From: Chrysophaeum taylorii
Lineage: Eukaryota; Sar; Pelagophyceae; Pelagomonadales; Pelagomonadaceae
Direction of reading: 5' to 3'
Assembly (NCBI GenBank): GCA_029834535.1
Contig: JAQMWT010000504.1
Coordinates: 1 to 64,000, forward strand
Length of the DNA: 64,000 nt
The notes below the pieces were generated by a model. The model saw nothing but the letters and a program-made list of their open reading frames with translations, did not search any database and was not told the DNA's origin. Each line of letters opens with the position of its first letter. The stretch's first letter is position 1. This document shows positions 37,845 through 47,692 of this stretch, one piece after another. The position numbers and the translations under genes were made by a program.

Positions 37845-40800
37845 TCAAGACAAGACATGTCCATCAACGTTGGAGGACCTCGCGACGACGACACTTTTTG
37901 TGGCAATTGAGGTCGCATCGTCGTCGTTCGCCCTAGTATTCAAGAGTTCACGGCTGTCCTTTTCGGGGGCGGCGGTGTGCTTAGTCGGTTCCTCGATGAC
38001 GTCGGAGAGCGATTTGAGTTCATTGATTATGTGGTCCAGGATATCAACAGGTATGTCGATGCCGAGGATCGACGCGGTGGCGATGGCTTCGTCGGAGGTT
38101 TCGACATCCTTAGCGACGGCACGCACGGTCTTCATCGTGCTGAGATAGCTATCATTGTGCTTGGAGAGGATTCGCTCGAGGTTCTTCCATGCGAAGAGAA
38201 CAGGCCCTGTGAGAATCCAATGTTTCACCATACGTCGCCCTTTCGAGCAATTTCGCCCCAAGCACCGCTTGGACTTGAATGATGCGCACCCGCAATTTGT
38301 TTTTCTGGACGCAAACATCTTAATCCAACGGTCTCTCGCGTCAGCCACCTCGCGAGCCGACACGCAACGAAAGTAATCGGTGAAGTGCAGTTTGATGTGG
38401 TTCTTTGACTGGAGAATCCCTCTGACGACATAATCGAACTCGATGTACGGTCGACGAATACGAAATTGAATTGACGTGTTTTGGCCATCACCCATCTCTG
38501 TCGCGAGGACAACGTACTGCTTGTTCTTCGCTGGCACGTAGAAGCCGTCACACGATCCAAATCGCGTATGCCTCCAGGCGCCATTGTCGGCACGAGTCTC
38601 CGTGTTGCAGACCGTCCCTAAAACGGTCGTTGTGTTGAGGGCCGAGACGTCGCCAGTCCGCCCAATAATCTTGAACTTGTTGCTTCTGGCCGTATCGTCC
38701 AAGAGCTTGACTGCCTCTGGCCACGACATGCCGCGGTCAATGCGCACCTCGTGGAGAACAAATGGAGAGGGCGACGCGGGACACGGGACTTCAGTTATTG
38801 CGGAAGTGAACTCGATGCTCCGGCCCCTTAAATCGATGACGCCGTCATGGTAATTGTCGTCGCGAACGGCCTGCGCGATGACCGCCGAAAGAATCGCCAG
38901 AAAGTAGTCGAAGAGCATGTCCTGATGCGCCACGCGCATGCCCAGGAGGCGATTCAGAAATTGCTTGACGAGCGAGTCATCTTTGCCGAACACGTTCCTC
39001 TTATGTGTGCTCGGATCCGCAGCGTCGATTCCGACCAGGCGGAGCCAAAAATATCCGGCGTTCGCGACGTTCATTTTTTTGGCGATCGCGGCGATGCCGG
39101 CACCGTCGTCGTCGTCGTCGTCGCGACGGAGTACGGTGGCCTGTCCATGTTCCTTGGACAATGACCCGAGGCCGCGCTCCAACGCTCTGGCTATTTCCTC
39201 GGCCTCGGCCGGATCTCGAAGAGGAGGTGGCCTGACCATGTGTTGTCCCCTATTGCGCCTTCCAATCAGGTGGGGATGTTCGTCCTCGTCGAAGCCTTCG
39301 ATCCCTTCGTCATCTTCGTCGTCATCTTCGTCCTCCCGCATGGCGGTGTTGGGCAGGTCCTGGTCAAGTTTGAAGAGGCCCTCGAGCTCAACTTTGCAAG
39401 TATTGTACAGGCTTAAGACAGCGATTTCGCCCCACTTGGTCTCGAAGTTGTAGGCGTCCAAATCCATCTTCGAAGAGTAGCCGGTCGCGCGGCGATCGCC
39501 TTGAGTCAACGCTCCTAGTGTCTGGAGCCGCTTGGCGACGACAGCGACGAAGCGTCGTTCGCCGCCTACCGGGGTGATCGGTAGCACAAAGTGCGGCGCA
39601 TTGGCCTGGTTGGAGCGGTGGGACCTCCCAAGCTGTTGGATGGTTTTGTCAGCGCTCCAAGGGAGCTCGAGCGTCACGTGGACGCGTTGACGCCGGTTCG
39701 CGACACGGCGTTCGGAGTGCAGGCTAATGCCCGATGACGCCGCATCCGAGATTATCGCCACGAATTTCTCACCGCTCTGAAACTTTTCCTTTTCTATGAT
39801 GTTGATCCGGTCGCCGTGGCCAGCCTTACGCTTCGCGACTGCGACATGCCGTCGGCGGACCCGCGAGACGTCGACCTCCTCTGCCCACGTTCCTTCTTTG
39901 CCTTTGGCTTTGGCGGTGTATAGGTAGGGGTGCTCGCCCACGCCAGTGAACCTGATTTCTGTGATCATCGCCGGCCACCACTGGGTTATGCCGTCCTTCG
40001 CCTTGCGAGGGTCTTCGTGCGGGAGTTCGACGTCGACTTTTTGGTCGAGACTGTATTTCGGGTACACACCCTCACGCTTCAGCGCGATTTCAGCGGCAAG
40101 CAACCTGCCTTTCTCTTCATTCTTCTCGTCTTTCGCAATAAGTCGGCGCGATCGACGCGGTACGACGACGTCGGTCTTTTTGCGTTTTCTCGAAAGTAGC
40201 TCATTGTCGTCGTCGTCGTCGTCGCTCTGACACAGATCGATAACGTTGGACTGGTCGATCTCGGTGGACACGGGCTCCTCCTTAACAAAGACGACGTCAT
40301 CGTCGTCCCTCTCATCAACCGCCTGACGCGTTGTCTGGGCCTTGATTGACGGCCTGACGTTGTCGTCGTCGTCATCGTCATCATCATCGAGAGTGATCAC
40401 ACAGCGACGGCGAGGCTTTTCGTCTTTGACCTCGGGCGAGACCATAAGCAGCGGCTTGACGTCTTCCTCATCTTCGGTGTCGTCGGGATCAGGGACCCGG
40501 CGGTTCCGTTTGGCCCGCAGCAAGCCGCGCTTCTCGTCTGGCTTGACGTCGAGCAACTCGACGTCAACCGATTTGAAGTTGTCGGGCTTCTTGTCGGTGG
40601 TGGCCTCGTCATCGGTGTCTGCGTCAAAAAGGTCGCTTATCTCCGACTTGACAAAAGAGGGTATGGCACCGCCAATGTTGTTAGCGAGTCGCTCGGAGCG
40701 ACCGGTGAGCTCGGCGACCGCATTACACCCGCCGAAGCGGTCAATGAGCTCGTCGAGTGGGTTTGGTGGCAGGTCCAGCGCCTTCGCTCGCTCGAGCAGT

Positions 40801-42746
40801 TCCTGAGCAGCTGCCTCCAGCTCGCGTTCGACTTCCGGCAGCTCGATCTCGGGCTCGTCATCGTCGTCCTCCGTGGGGGCTGCATCGTCAACATCCGAAC
40901 GATCGTCGATGAAGTCGTCGTCGCGATACCCGTTCTTGTTCTTGAATCGTTTGCAGCGTGATGCTTTCTCGCCCTTGGCGTTGTCGACGTACTTGCGGTT
41001 TCGCTTAACCTCGATCCTGTCCTTTGTCTCGAGGCAGCGCTTAATTGCTTCGCACAGCGTATGTTTAGGAGCGCTCACCAAACCAACGAGGGCGTCACCC
41101 TCGGTCGCACCGTTGGAAGCGTGCCGCGTGGCAGACTCGCCGGTGGATTGCAGCCCGATGACGACGCATTGACCCGCACGGAGAGCCTTGTTCGCGGTAT
41201 CGACGACGGCATCGACCTTGACCGACATGAGGAGCGAGCGAAAAAACCTCTGGTGGGCCCCGAAGTAATATGCCTTGGCGTAGGTTGTCCGCCGCTTCTC
41301 CTCCGACGTTTTCCACGCCTTCTGGTCATGGTTTAGGGTGGTGTCGACTTGGATGGAATCGACGGCCTTGGATAGACGCTCATCGACGAGCGTCAGGAGC
41401 TCCTGCCAGAGCGCCGAAGCGTCGTCGTAGATAAGCATGGCTTTCGACGCGAGCGGAATCTTAAGCGTCTCGAAGGTGCACTTGTCAAAACTGAGCGAAC
41501 GGTTCAACAGGCGACCCAGTCCCTTAAGCAACATCGAACAATGCTCCATCATACCGACGCCGCGCGTCTCGACCTCGTCCAAAAAGTGCCCGAGCGAGCG
41601 GAACGGCGCCTCCTTCATTGATAGCGGGCGTCTTGAGACATTGGCGTACGCCTCCTCGCCTTGCTCGTCCTTGTGCCATAATCCCAAGCGGTCCATAATC
41701 GCAAGATGTCGAGGTTCTGAGGCGGCGGTTGCCGAGCTGTATACTACGCGCCCTCGCGGCAACGAGTCCTGGAGTTGCCGCACGGTGAGCGCTGTCTTGG
41801 TGGGCTGTCCAGTCGGCTGCTCGCAAACGAGGTTTTTTGCTCGATGGATTTCGTCGAACATGAGGAGGCCGTCGCCGTCCTCACCGCCAAACCAATGGAA
41901 TATCTGTTCGACGCGCGAGTTATACGCGCGGGCCTTGCTCGTCTTGAGCTTGCATTCTTTGCGCGCCGCGAAGCTCTCATCCTCGTCTCCGCCCCGGTCC
42001 CGCAGCAGCAACGAGTACGTCATGAAGTAGACGCCGTCGTCCTCGGGAAGCGACCAATAAGGCGAGCCCTTGAGCTCGATCACGTCGATGTAGTCTGCAC
42101 CGATGTCGCGGAGGTCGCGCTTGGCGTCCTCGGCCAGGTCGTTGCTCGCTGAAACCCAAACGTGGCGGCGCCGGCCCTTGTGCCAGTTCTCGACGACGAG
42201 CCCCGCCAAAACACGTCCTTTGCCCATGCCGGCGCCATCCCCCAGGAGAAATCCGGCGCGAGACCCGTCTGGGAGCGGGGCGCTGTCGTGAGCTAACGTC
42301 GCGTAAGCGATCGCCTCGAGCTGCAGGTTCGAGAGACAGTCCGTGTCCTGGAGCGCGAGCGTGAACCCTTTAGGAATCTCGGGCGGCGGGACCGATGCGA
42401 GCGTCGTGTTCTCGACCGCGGGGTCGGGGTGTTCCTTGCCGTGCTTCCAGTGCGCGGGCCTGTACTGATCGTACCCTATCGCGTCGACGAGCTTGGTCGC
42501 CTGGGACCGCGCCTCGGCGGCAGCCGCCGGGTTCTTCTCAGTCTTCCCCTCCGCCGCATCGCTCCCACTAGGCTCCCACTCGGTTGTCTCAGGATTTGCT
42601 GCTGCTGCTGGTTCCTCTTCTGCTGCTGCAGCTGCACCATATTCTTCTTCTTCTTCTTCAGAAAGAGAGGGGTTGAGCCGACGACACGTCCTCTTGGCCA
42701 GCGCTAACAGAACCGCGTGCGGCGCGCATGTGGTGTCGCGCGGCAT
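37845..42746 (-). CDS. SBNO-like: Strawberry notch (SBNO)-type DExH helicase
   Basis: Single exon, 1,633 aa. The AAA-type N-terminal helicase half (about 95-600) has the Q-like NLQLEAI, Walker A FLLGDGAGMGKGR (Lys176), WVSASNDLAEDAKRDLRDIGA and Walker B FDEIHRAKN (298-305). A long acidic insert (about 610-930) follows, then a reader-like segment (about 935-990; WWPAMITEIRFTGVG, EGTWAEEVDVSRVRRRH). The C-terminal helicase half has FVAIISDAASSGISLHSERR and ELPWSADKTIQQLGRSHRSNQ (about 985-1060), diagnostic of SBNO Helicase_C_4. The remaining about 550 residues match the SBNO C-terminal region in style (RSIEFTSAITEVP, IQFRIRRPYIEF). SBNO proteins are nuclear co-regulators of transcription and chromatin. 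All catalytic motifs are intact. Confidence 0.95.
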   Translation of the reverse strand: MPRDTTCAPHAVLLALAKRTCRRLNPSLSEEEEEEYGAAAAAEEEPAAAANPETTEWEPSGSDAAEGKTEKNPAAAAEARSQATKLVDAIGYDQYRPAHWKHGKEHPDPAVENTTLASVPPPEIPKGFTLALQDTDCLSNLQLEAIAYATLAHDSAPLPDGSRAGFLLGDGAGMGKGRVLAGLVVENWHKGRRRHVWVSASNDLAEDAKRDLRDIGADYIDVIELKGSPYWSLPEDDGVYFMTYSLLLRDRGGDEDESFAARKECKLKTSKARAYNSRVEQIFHWFGGEDGDGLLMFDEIHRAKNLVCEQPTGQPTKTALTVRQLQDSLPRGRVVYSSATAASEPRHLAIMDRLGLWHKDEQGEEAYANVSRRPLSMKEAPFRSLGHFLDEVETRGVGMMEHCSMLLKGLGRLLNRSLSFDKCTFETLKIPLASKAMLIYDDASALWQELLTLVDERLSKAVDSIQVDTTLNHDQKAWKTSEEKRRTTYAKAYYFGAHQRFFRSLLMSVKVDAVVDTANKALRAGQCVVIGLQSTGESATRHASNGATEGDALVGLVSAPKHTLCEAIKRCLETKDRIEVKRNRKYVDNAKGEKASRCKRFKNKNGYRDDDFIDDRSDVDDAAPTEDDDDEPEIELPEVERELEAAAQELLERAKALDLPPNPLDELIDRFGGCNAVAELTGRSERLANNIGGAIPSFVKSEISDLFDADTDDEATTDKKPDNFKSVDVELLDVKPDEKRGLLRAKRNRRVPDPDDTEDEEDVKPLLMVSPEVKDEKPRRRCVITLDDDDDDDDDNVRPSIKAQTTRQAVDERDDDDVVFVKEEPVSTEIDQSNVIDLCQSDDDDDDNELLSRKRKKTDVVVPRRSRRLIAKDEKNEEKGRLLAAEIALKREGVYPKYSLDQKVDVELPHEDPRKAKDGITQWWPAMITEIRFTGVGEHPYLYTAKAKGKEGTWAEEVDVSRVRRRHVAVAKRKAGHGDRINIIEKEKFQSGEKFVAIISDAASSGISLHSERRVANRRQRVHVTLELPWSADKTIQQLGRSHRSNQANAPHFVLPITPVGGERRFVAVVAKRLQTLGALTQGDRRATGYSSKMDLDAYNFETKWGEIAVLSLYNTCKVELEGLFKLDQDLPNTAMREDEDDDEDDEGIEGFDEDEHPHLIGRRNRGQHMVRPPPLRDPAEAEEIARALERGLGSLSKEHGQATVLRRDDDDDDGAGIAAIAKKMNVANAGYFWLRLVGIDAADPSTHKRNVFGKDDSLVKQFLNRLLGMRVAHQDMLFDYFLAILSAVIAQAVRDDNYHDGVIDLRGRSIEFTSAITEVPCPASPSPFVLHEVRIDRGMSWPEAVKLLDDTARSNKFKIIGRTGDVSALNTTTVLGTVCNTETRADNGAWRHTRFGSCDGFYVPAKNKQYVVLATEMGDGQNTSIQFRIRRPYIEFDYVVRGILQSKNHIKLHFTDYFRCVSAREVADARDRWIKMFASRKTNCGCASFKSKRCLGRNCSKGRRMVKHWILTGPVLFAWKNLERILSKHNDSYLSTMKTVRAVAKDVETSDEAIATASILGIDIPVDILDHIINELKSLSDVIEEPTKHTAAPEKDSRELLNTRANDDDATSIATKSVVVARSSNVDGHVLS

Positions 42747-42847
42747 CGGCGATCACTGAGAGCAGGCAGCGTCGTGGAGGGGCGCCTGGCTTCTGCTAGA
42801 AGATAATCTAACGGTCTCAAAAAACCCAAGTCATCGAGGGTTTATTA
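42747..42847. promoter_or_regulatory. SBNO-side half of a split divergent promoter
   Basis: 101 bp from the SBNO ATG to the hAT element. Bases 42840-42847 (GTTTATTA) are the left target-site duplicate. Together with 45699-45769 it forms the approximately 164-bp pre-insertion intergene. Confidence 0.7.
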
Positions 42848-42854
42848 CAGCGTT

Positions 42855-42980
42855 GGGAATTCACTTCAGCAAGTGAACGTGAACCACTTCACCAGCCACG
42901 CAATATTGGTGAAGTGATTTGAAGTGAACACGTCACCCTACGTGGCCATCGTGAACCTTTGTGAAGTGAACGCCACTTTT
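42855..42980. repeat. hAT left subterminal motifs (TTCACTTC/GAAGTGAA)
   Basis: Repeated TCACTTC, AAGTGAACGTGAAC, CACTTCACC, GGTGAAGTGA and GAAGTGAAC motifs in both orientations, likely transposase-binding sites. A T-run (42977-42994) follows. Confidence 0.8.
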
Positions 42981-43133
42981 TTTTTTTTTTTTTTAACGCC
43001 TGCGCCGGTCCCTGCCGCGCCCCGTCAATTCCGTGCCCCCCGTGCGCTATTGCCTAGGTCTGGTGCTCTCAGATTCTTTCGCGTTTCGGGGCGAAGGAGG
43101 AGTTAACGTGGATGGGGTTCAGTGTTTCTTACT

Positions 43134-45554
43134 TTAGGCGACGTGAACGACCTCGGTATCTTCGTCTGGTTCTTCCTCATCAACCTCCATCTCCGAAGAG
43201 TCTTCGGGGATGGTGCTCTCGGCGTTTTTGCACTCGGTCTCGGCGAGGTCCCTGTACTTAATCCGGGCCGCCGCAATGAAATTCTTGTTCATGCGCAGTA
43301 GGGCACCTTTGTCCGTCTCGTCCGCGCTGAGCAACGTGTTTCCTCAGTCAGGACAATGTTTCCAATGCTCAGGCAGCGCTCACAGTAGCTCTGCGCGCCA
43401 TGTGTACCAACTGAACCCTTAGAGGCTCTCGCCATGTCCGGAAGGAACCCACACTGCTGCTCCTTGGTGAGCTCTCGATACAGCTTTCCAACGTCGAGCC
43501 AGATCTGTGAAGCCGACTTCATCCTTCTTCTCAAGTTCAGGATAATGCTCTTTCCAGTTGAGCGATCTCGAGAGCCTGATCCATTGAGTGAAGACCTGTT
43601 CAAACTCCACATTGAAATCGGGCATCTGGTTCTCTGGCATTGCAAAAGAAGGCACTTCGCCACTAATGTCGTCCCAAGCGCCGGGTGCGTCGAGTGCCGC
43701 CAAGAGACTGCGGGCAGGCGCAGGTTCGGAGGGCGGCGCAGACTCGGAGGAAGTCTTTGCCTTTTCGTGGTGGAATGCAGTCCCTGCGTAAATCACATAT
43801 TCTTCCTTGAGCAACTTCCTGGCCTGTGCTCTCTGATTGGACGACAGGTGCCGGCAGTTGATAGTCCGAAAGTCAAGAAGGAAGGCAATCAGCTCGCGAT
43901 CGTTGAATTCGTAGTCGAAGTGACGCACGTAGTTTTCATTATTCCGCAAAACCGACGCTCACATTCGAGAATAGACCGCTCAAGACAGATTTTGCCGGTC
44001 TCGCTGAGGTCGTCAACATCGACAGTCTTACGTGGCATGGATTTCGCAGTTATGTTCGGGAGATGAATGACTTCTAGCGTCCCAGCTCGCAGAGACTCGA
44101 TCATATTGTGCTTGATCAATGCGGCGCACGCACCCAGGTATAAGTGTTCATGTTGCACAAAAACAACGGCCTCATCCATTGTAGCAAAAACCGCCTCGAA
44201 TTCAGCCAACGCCACCCATTGCTCATCACTGATTGTCCAGGGGAGTCCAATGTTGGTAGCCGCGTACAGTTTGAGCACGTGGTGCATACGCAGCATGGAA
44301 CGAATAAGTTGGTATCGCGCCCGGAGCCTCGTCTTATTGAGGTCGAGCTTGAGCTTGAGCTTCGACGATTTATTTCCCGGGCTGTAATGGCAAAAGCGCA
44401 TGCAGGTCCTTCAAACGTGTGCAGTAAGAAAAGAACTTGGCTGCATCGTGGGCACTGTTCAGCAGCTCCTGGCCAGCTGGGAATGGACTGATCACCTGCT
44501 TGCCTCTGGATCATGTCAAGTCGCCACATTCCGCTGCCGAGATTTTCGAGATATCATGCATGTCACACGCTTCGACCTCAACAAAAAATTCTTCGGCGAT
44601 GCCAATTGCAGCCCGGTCTTGAACAATGGTTGCGGCCGCCAAATCGATATCGATTCTCGCACGCTCCGCGACCACAGAACGGAGCAGAGAAGCCGTGCCG
44701 GAATTGGTTCCGTCGTCAGCTGGAACAAGGCCCACGCACACCGTCTCAACGCCACTCCAATCGGGCCAGATGAAGGCCAATGGCCTGTCGCTTGAAGTTT
44801 TCCTTAAGTGTCTGTCCCGCCGTCATGCAGCACGTGGGCGAATGGATTACCGAAAAAAAGCCGCTTCATAACACTCCGTAACGACGTGTATCAAGATTCG
44901 AATAAAGCAACGATATTCAACGTCCACCCATTCAAACGGCGCCTTTCGAGTCATGAACGGGCACTTGCCTTTCCCGCCACCGCCGCGGTAATACGCCTTA
45001 ATTAGGTTGCGATGATCTTCGTCGTCAAAGGTGCCGAGAACGCCATCAGGGAAGAGTGCTTTGCCTGGCTGGGCATGGCCATGAAGTATCTCGTAATATC
45101 CGATTGACCCTTCGAGGCTGCCACAACGCCCACGGCCGTCATAACGCCCTCCTTTTCTTGGTCTGTCTTCTGTTTCTTCGTGAGCTGCTGACGTCCCAGC
45201 TCGTCGTCCTCCGGATGCGCAGCACTAAAGTGGGCAAGGGGCTTGGTCGTCTGCCATGTGCCTTTCTTGAAGTCTCTCGTCACCTTCAGGCGCTCCCAGC
45301 ACCGGATACACACATGCGTCGCCTTCCCACTGACGCGGCCAGGATGATTTTCCTTCAGTCGACGCACGCAGTCCCACACCTTGGAAAAACCTGGTTGATC
45401 GTCCACATTTTTTGCCGGGTGTGTTCCACGTCACAACATCGACGTCGCAATCGGCTCGTTTTATTGAACTTCCTCCTTCTGTTTCGCGTTTAAATTCCTC
45501 CTCATCATCAACATTATCCTCCACCTCCAAGTAGCGCGGCTCGACTTTGCTCAT
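43134..45554 (-). pseudogene. hAT transposase, interrupted frames
   Basis: From the N-terminus (45554, MSKVEPRYLEVED) the frame passes across a T-run at 45408-45413 into a BED-like zinc finger (VCIRCWERLKVTRDFKKGTW...LAHFSAAHPED). Later pieces match the hAT core: FSYCTRLKDL, LDLNKTRLRARYQLIRSMLRMHHVLKLYAA, WTISDEQWVALAEFEAVF, FLLDFRTINCRHLSSNQR and the C-terminal dimerisation motif SYCERCLSIGNIVLTEE..LLSADETDKGALLRMNKNF. Roughly four to six frame changes or stops, unless some are introns, break it into open pieces at 45225-45554, 45002-45406, 44511-44780, 43889-44401, 43419-43949 and 43134-43334. Oomycete and algal hAT proteins share these motifs. Probably non-autonomous now. Confidence 0.8.
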
Positions 45555-45585
45555 CAGACTTGGCCGTCAGCCAATTTGAATGAAC

Positions 45586-45690
45586 GTGAAGTAAACATTG
45601 GACTTCGGACGAAAATTTTCGGTGAAGTGAAGTGAAGTGAAGTGAACAAAATTCAGTGAACCTAGTGAAGTGAGCCCAGTGAATTCCCAA
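45586..45690. repeat. hAT right subterminal motifs
   Basis: GTGAAGTAAAC, then GGTGAAGTGAAGTGAAGTG and further AGTGAA motifs up to the right terminal repeat, matching the left-end motif family. Confidence 0.85.
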
Positions 45691-45698
45691 CAACGGTG

Positions 45699-45769
45699 GT
45701 TTATTATTACAAGAGTAAACTCAAAGGTTAAGTCGTTAAGGGTTCGGATAAGAACAAGGAGAACGGAAG
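45699..45769. promoter_or_regulatory. prenyl-synthase-side half of the split divergent promoter
   Basis: 71 bp from the right target-site duplicate (45699-45706) to the prenyl-synthase-like ATG. The hAT right end therefore lies only about 70 bp upstream of that start codon. Confidence 0.7.
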
Positions 45770-47026
45770 ATGTGGTTCTTGCGTGGCAGGCTCCGAGGCG
45801 TGGTATTCGTCGTCGCGGCCGTACTGGTGCGTCGATGCGCGGGTTTGATCCAACCCCAGGCCGGATGCTGCGCGTTATCCGGCAGGACGACGAGCACGAC
45901 GCTCCCCGAGTCTCTGTGGTTTGAGGAGACACGACGACGACGACGGCGGCGGCGGCGGGGGGTCGAGCCCCGACTTGCCGCGGCCCGCGCAAGCGAAGAC
46001 GAGCCATTCGCGATGGTGCGCGACGACCTCAAGGCGATGAAGCAGCGGATCCGCGCGCTCGTGGAGCGGACGCTCGAGAGCGACGGGTCAACGAGTAGTA
46101 CCAAAGGGAAGGACGCGTCGGCGCTGCAGTCGCACCCGTTGCTCCAGGAGGCGGCGCGCGAATTCTTCGAACGACGCGAGCGCGCGTTCCGGCCCGCCGT
46201 GGTCATTTTGGTGGCGCGCGCGCTGCCGCTCGTCGCGCCCGAGGCCGAGGCGTCGATTATCGCCGCCCGTCAGTGCCTGCTGGCGGAGATCGTCGAGATG
46301 ATGAGCACAGCCCAGATCATCCACGACACCGTGCTCGAAGAGGACGACGACTCGGCGCTGGGAAACGTCGCGCACCGCGTCTACTCGTCCTCGGCCGGCA
46401 ACAAGGTCTCGGTACTCGCGGGCGATTTCCTTCTCGCGCGTTGCTCCGTCGCTCTCTCGCAACTCGGCGACCTCCGCGTCGTGGAGCTCATGGCCGCAGC
46501 CCTCGAAAATATGGTGCACGGGAACGTCCTACGTCGCGACGTCACCGACATCGCCTCTTACGAGGAGGCAACTAGACTCAAGACGTCCTCCCTCGTCGCC
46601 AACGCGTGCCTCTCCGCGGCCGTACTCGCCGGCCATCACCCCGACTCGGACCTCGCGCGGGCTGTCTATGCCTACGCCGACGAACTCGGCCTCGCCTATC
46701 AGACCGTCGCCGACGTCATCATCTTCGACGAGCTCAGCAAGAACGACGAAGCCTCGCGCGCCCACCTCCTCGACTTTCTCCCGCCCGTCGTCTACGCTCC
46801 CAAGAAAGGCAACGTCCAGACCGGCCTCCGCCACGCCCTCGACGCCGCGAAAACCCACGCCAACAACGCCATCTCCAGCCTCGACCCCCTTCCACCCTCG
46901 GCTGAGAAACTCGCCCTCCTAAAGATGGTCGACTACGTCTCGGAGCGCGACCAGCGCGGCCTCCAGCGAGAAAAGTACATCGCCAGTGCGGCGTCCCCAC
47001 CGCGCCCCGCCACCGCTGCTCCTTGA
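45770..47026 (+). CDS. trans-prenyl diphosphate synthase homologue lacking both Asp-rich motifs
   Basis: Single exon, 418 aa. The N-terminus has a hydrophobic leader (VVFVVAAVLV, 11-20) and an Arg run, as expected for a signal plus transit peptide. The core follows the E-type prenyl synthase pattern: FRPAVVILVA (140-149), EMMSTAQIIHDTVLEED (first Asp region), NKVSVLAGDFLLARC (211-225), EEATRLKTSSLVANAC with the conserved Lys-Thr, and GLAYQTVADVII (second Asp region). The first motif DDxxD is D186-T-V-L-E, and in the second, residues 314 and 318 are Ala and Ile instead of Asp. The usual GKR before the RP is missing. Paralogues like PDSS2/Dlp1 and plastid small subunits lack these motifs and act as regulatory partners of a catalytic subunit. 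Such a role in quinone or carotenoid side-chain synthesis is inferred. Confidence 0.9.
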   Translation: MWFLRGRLRGVVFVVAAVLVRRCAGLIQPQAGCCALSGRTTSTTLPESLWFEETRRRRRRRRRGVEPRLAAARASEDEPFAMVRDDLKAMKQRIRALVERTLESDGSTSSTKGKDASALQSHPLLQEAAREFFERRERAFRPAVVILVARALPLVAPEAEASIIAARQCLLAEIVEMMSTAQIIHDTVLEEDDDSALGNVAHRVYSSSAGNKVSVLAGDFLLARCSVALSQLGDLRVVELMAAALENMVHGNVLRRDVTDIASYEEATRLKTSSLVANACLSAAVLAGHHPDSDLARAVYAYADELGLAYQTVADVIIFDELSKNDEASRAHLLDFLPPVVYAPKKGNVQTGLRHALDAAKTHANNAISSLDPLPPSAEKLALLKMVDYVSERDQRGLQREKYIASAASPPRPATAAP

Positions 47027-47692
47027 AAAGGAAGACTCTGTTTCAGTAGGGAAGACGCCGGGGCCTCCATATTTCGTATCGTCTTCCGCCAGGAATCCAC
47101 CGCGTGCGACTGCCCCCGTCTTTCCTGTGGCGGCCCTTTCTTTTGGCAAAGGAGAGAAGTAGGACGACCCAAAGTATCGGACCCTGGTCAGCTGAATGAC
47201 GGCCCTCCTCCTCCTCCTCCTGCTGCTGCTGCTGCTGCTGTGGTGTCGCCAACGCTCTGGCGCGCGCTAAACTTCTTCTTCTTCTTCGCCTCGTTTTTTC
47301 GCGAATATGTTAACACTCACCACGACCACTTACCACCGCCGCCGCCGCCGGCGCCTTCTTGGTGCGCGCGCTTGAAACACGTACTGCGATGCACTATAAT
47401 GATGCCTGTGTTGCTCTTGCTCTGACCTTCTCTCGAGGAAAGCCACCCACCCCCCTTGCCCCACAACTCGGCGATGACCCCGACTAGGTCCCGCGTACTT
47501 ATCTCCCTCCGCCCGTCAGCCACACCCCCCTTTCCCCTTGAACGAAGAAATCGAAAGGGTTTGCTTCTTCTCCCAACGGGTCTAAGATACTTTGGTGCAA
47601 AGAGGACCCTGCTTTCCGGGCTCGACCACCACAACCACTGCGCGCGCTCACTATCAGTTGTCCTGGCCGTCGCAGGGAGGGAGACACGAATA
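47027..47692. other. intergenic with CTC/CTG microsatellite
   Basis: Between the prenyl synthase homologue and the channel. Includes (CTC)n(CTG)n at 47204-47241 and an approximately CTT-rich stretch at 47274-47288. The channel frame is open from 47456, with ATGs at 47474 and 47693. The stretch up to 47692 lacks recognisable protein features. Confidence 0.5.
47204..47241 (+). repeat. (CTC)n(CTG)n microsatellite
   Basis: About six CTC units followed by about seven CTG units. Confidence 0.95.

Larger units (their letters stand above)
42848..45698 (-). mobile_element. hAT-superfamily DNA transposon, 2,851 bp, with 8-bp TSD
   Basis: The ends are CAGCGTTGGGAATTCAC (left) and, inverted, CACCGTTGTTGGGAATTCAC (right), a terminal inverted repeat of about 17 bp with a 3-base insertion in the right copy. 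The flanks are identical 8-bp duplicates GTTTATTA (42840-42847 and 45699-45706), the hAT hallmark. Both subterminal zones are packed with GTGAAGTGA motifs. The interior holds a minus-strand transposase. The perfect duplicates point to a recent insertion, although the transposase frame is interrupted. Confidence 0.93.

Noticed and set aside
43134-45554. hAT transposase as an intact spliced host gene
   Set aside because: The frame passes over a short T-run without intron signals and several pieces end in stops; terminal repeats and target duplicates show it belongs to a transposon.
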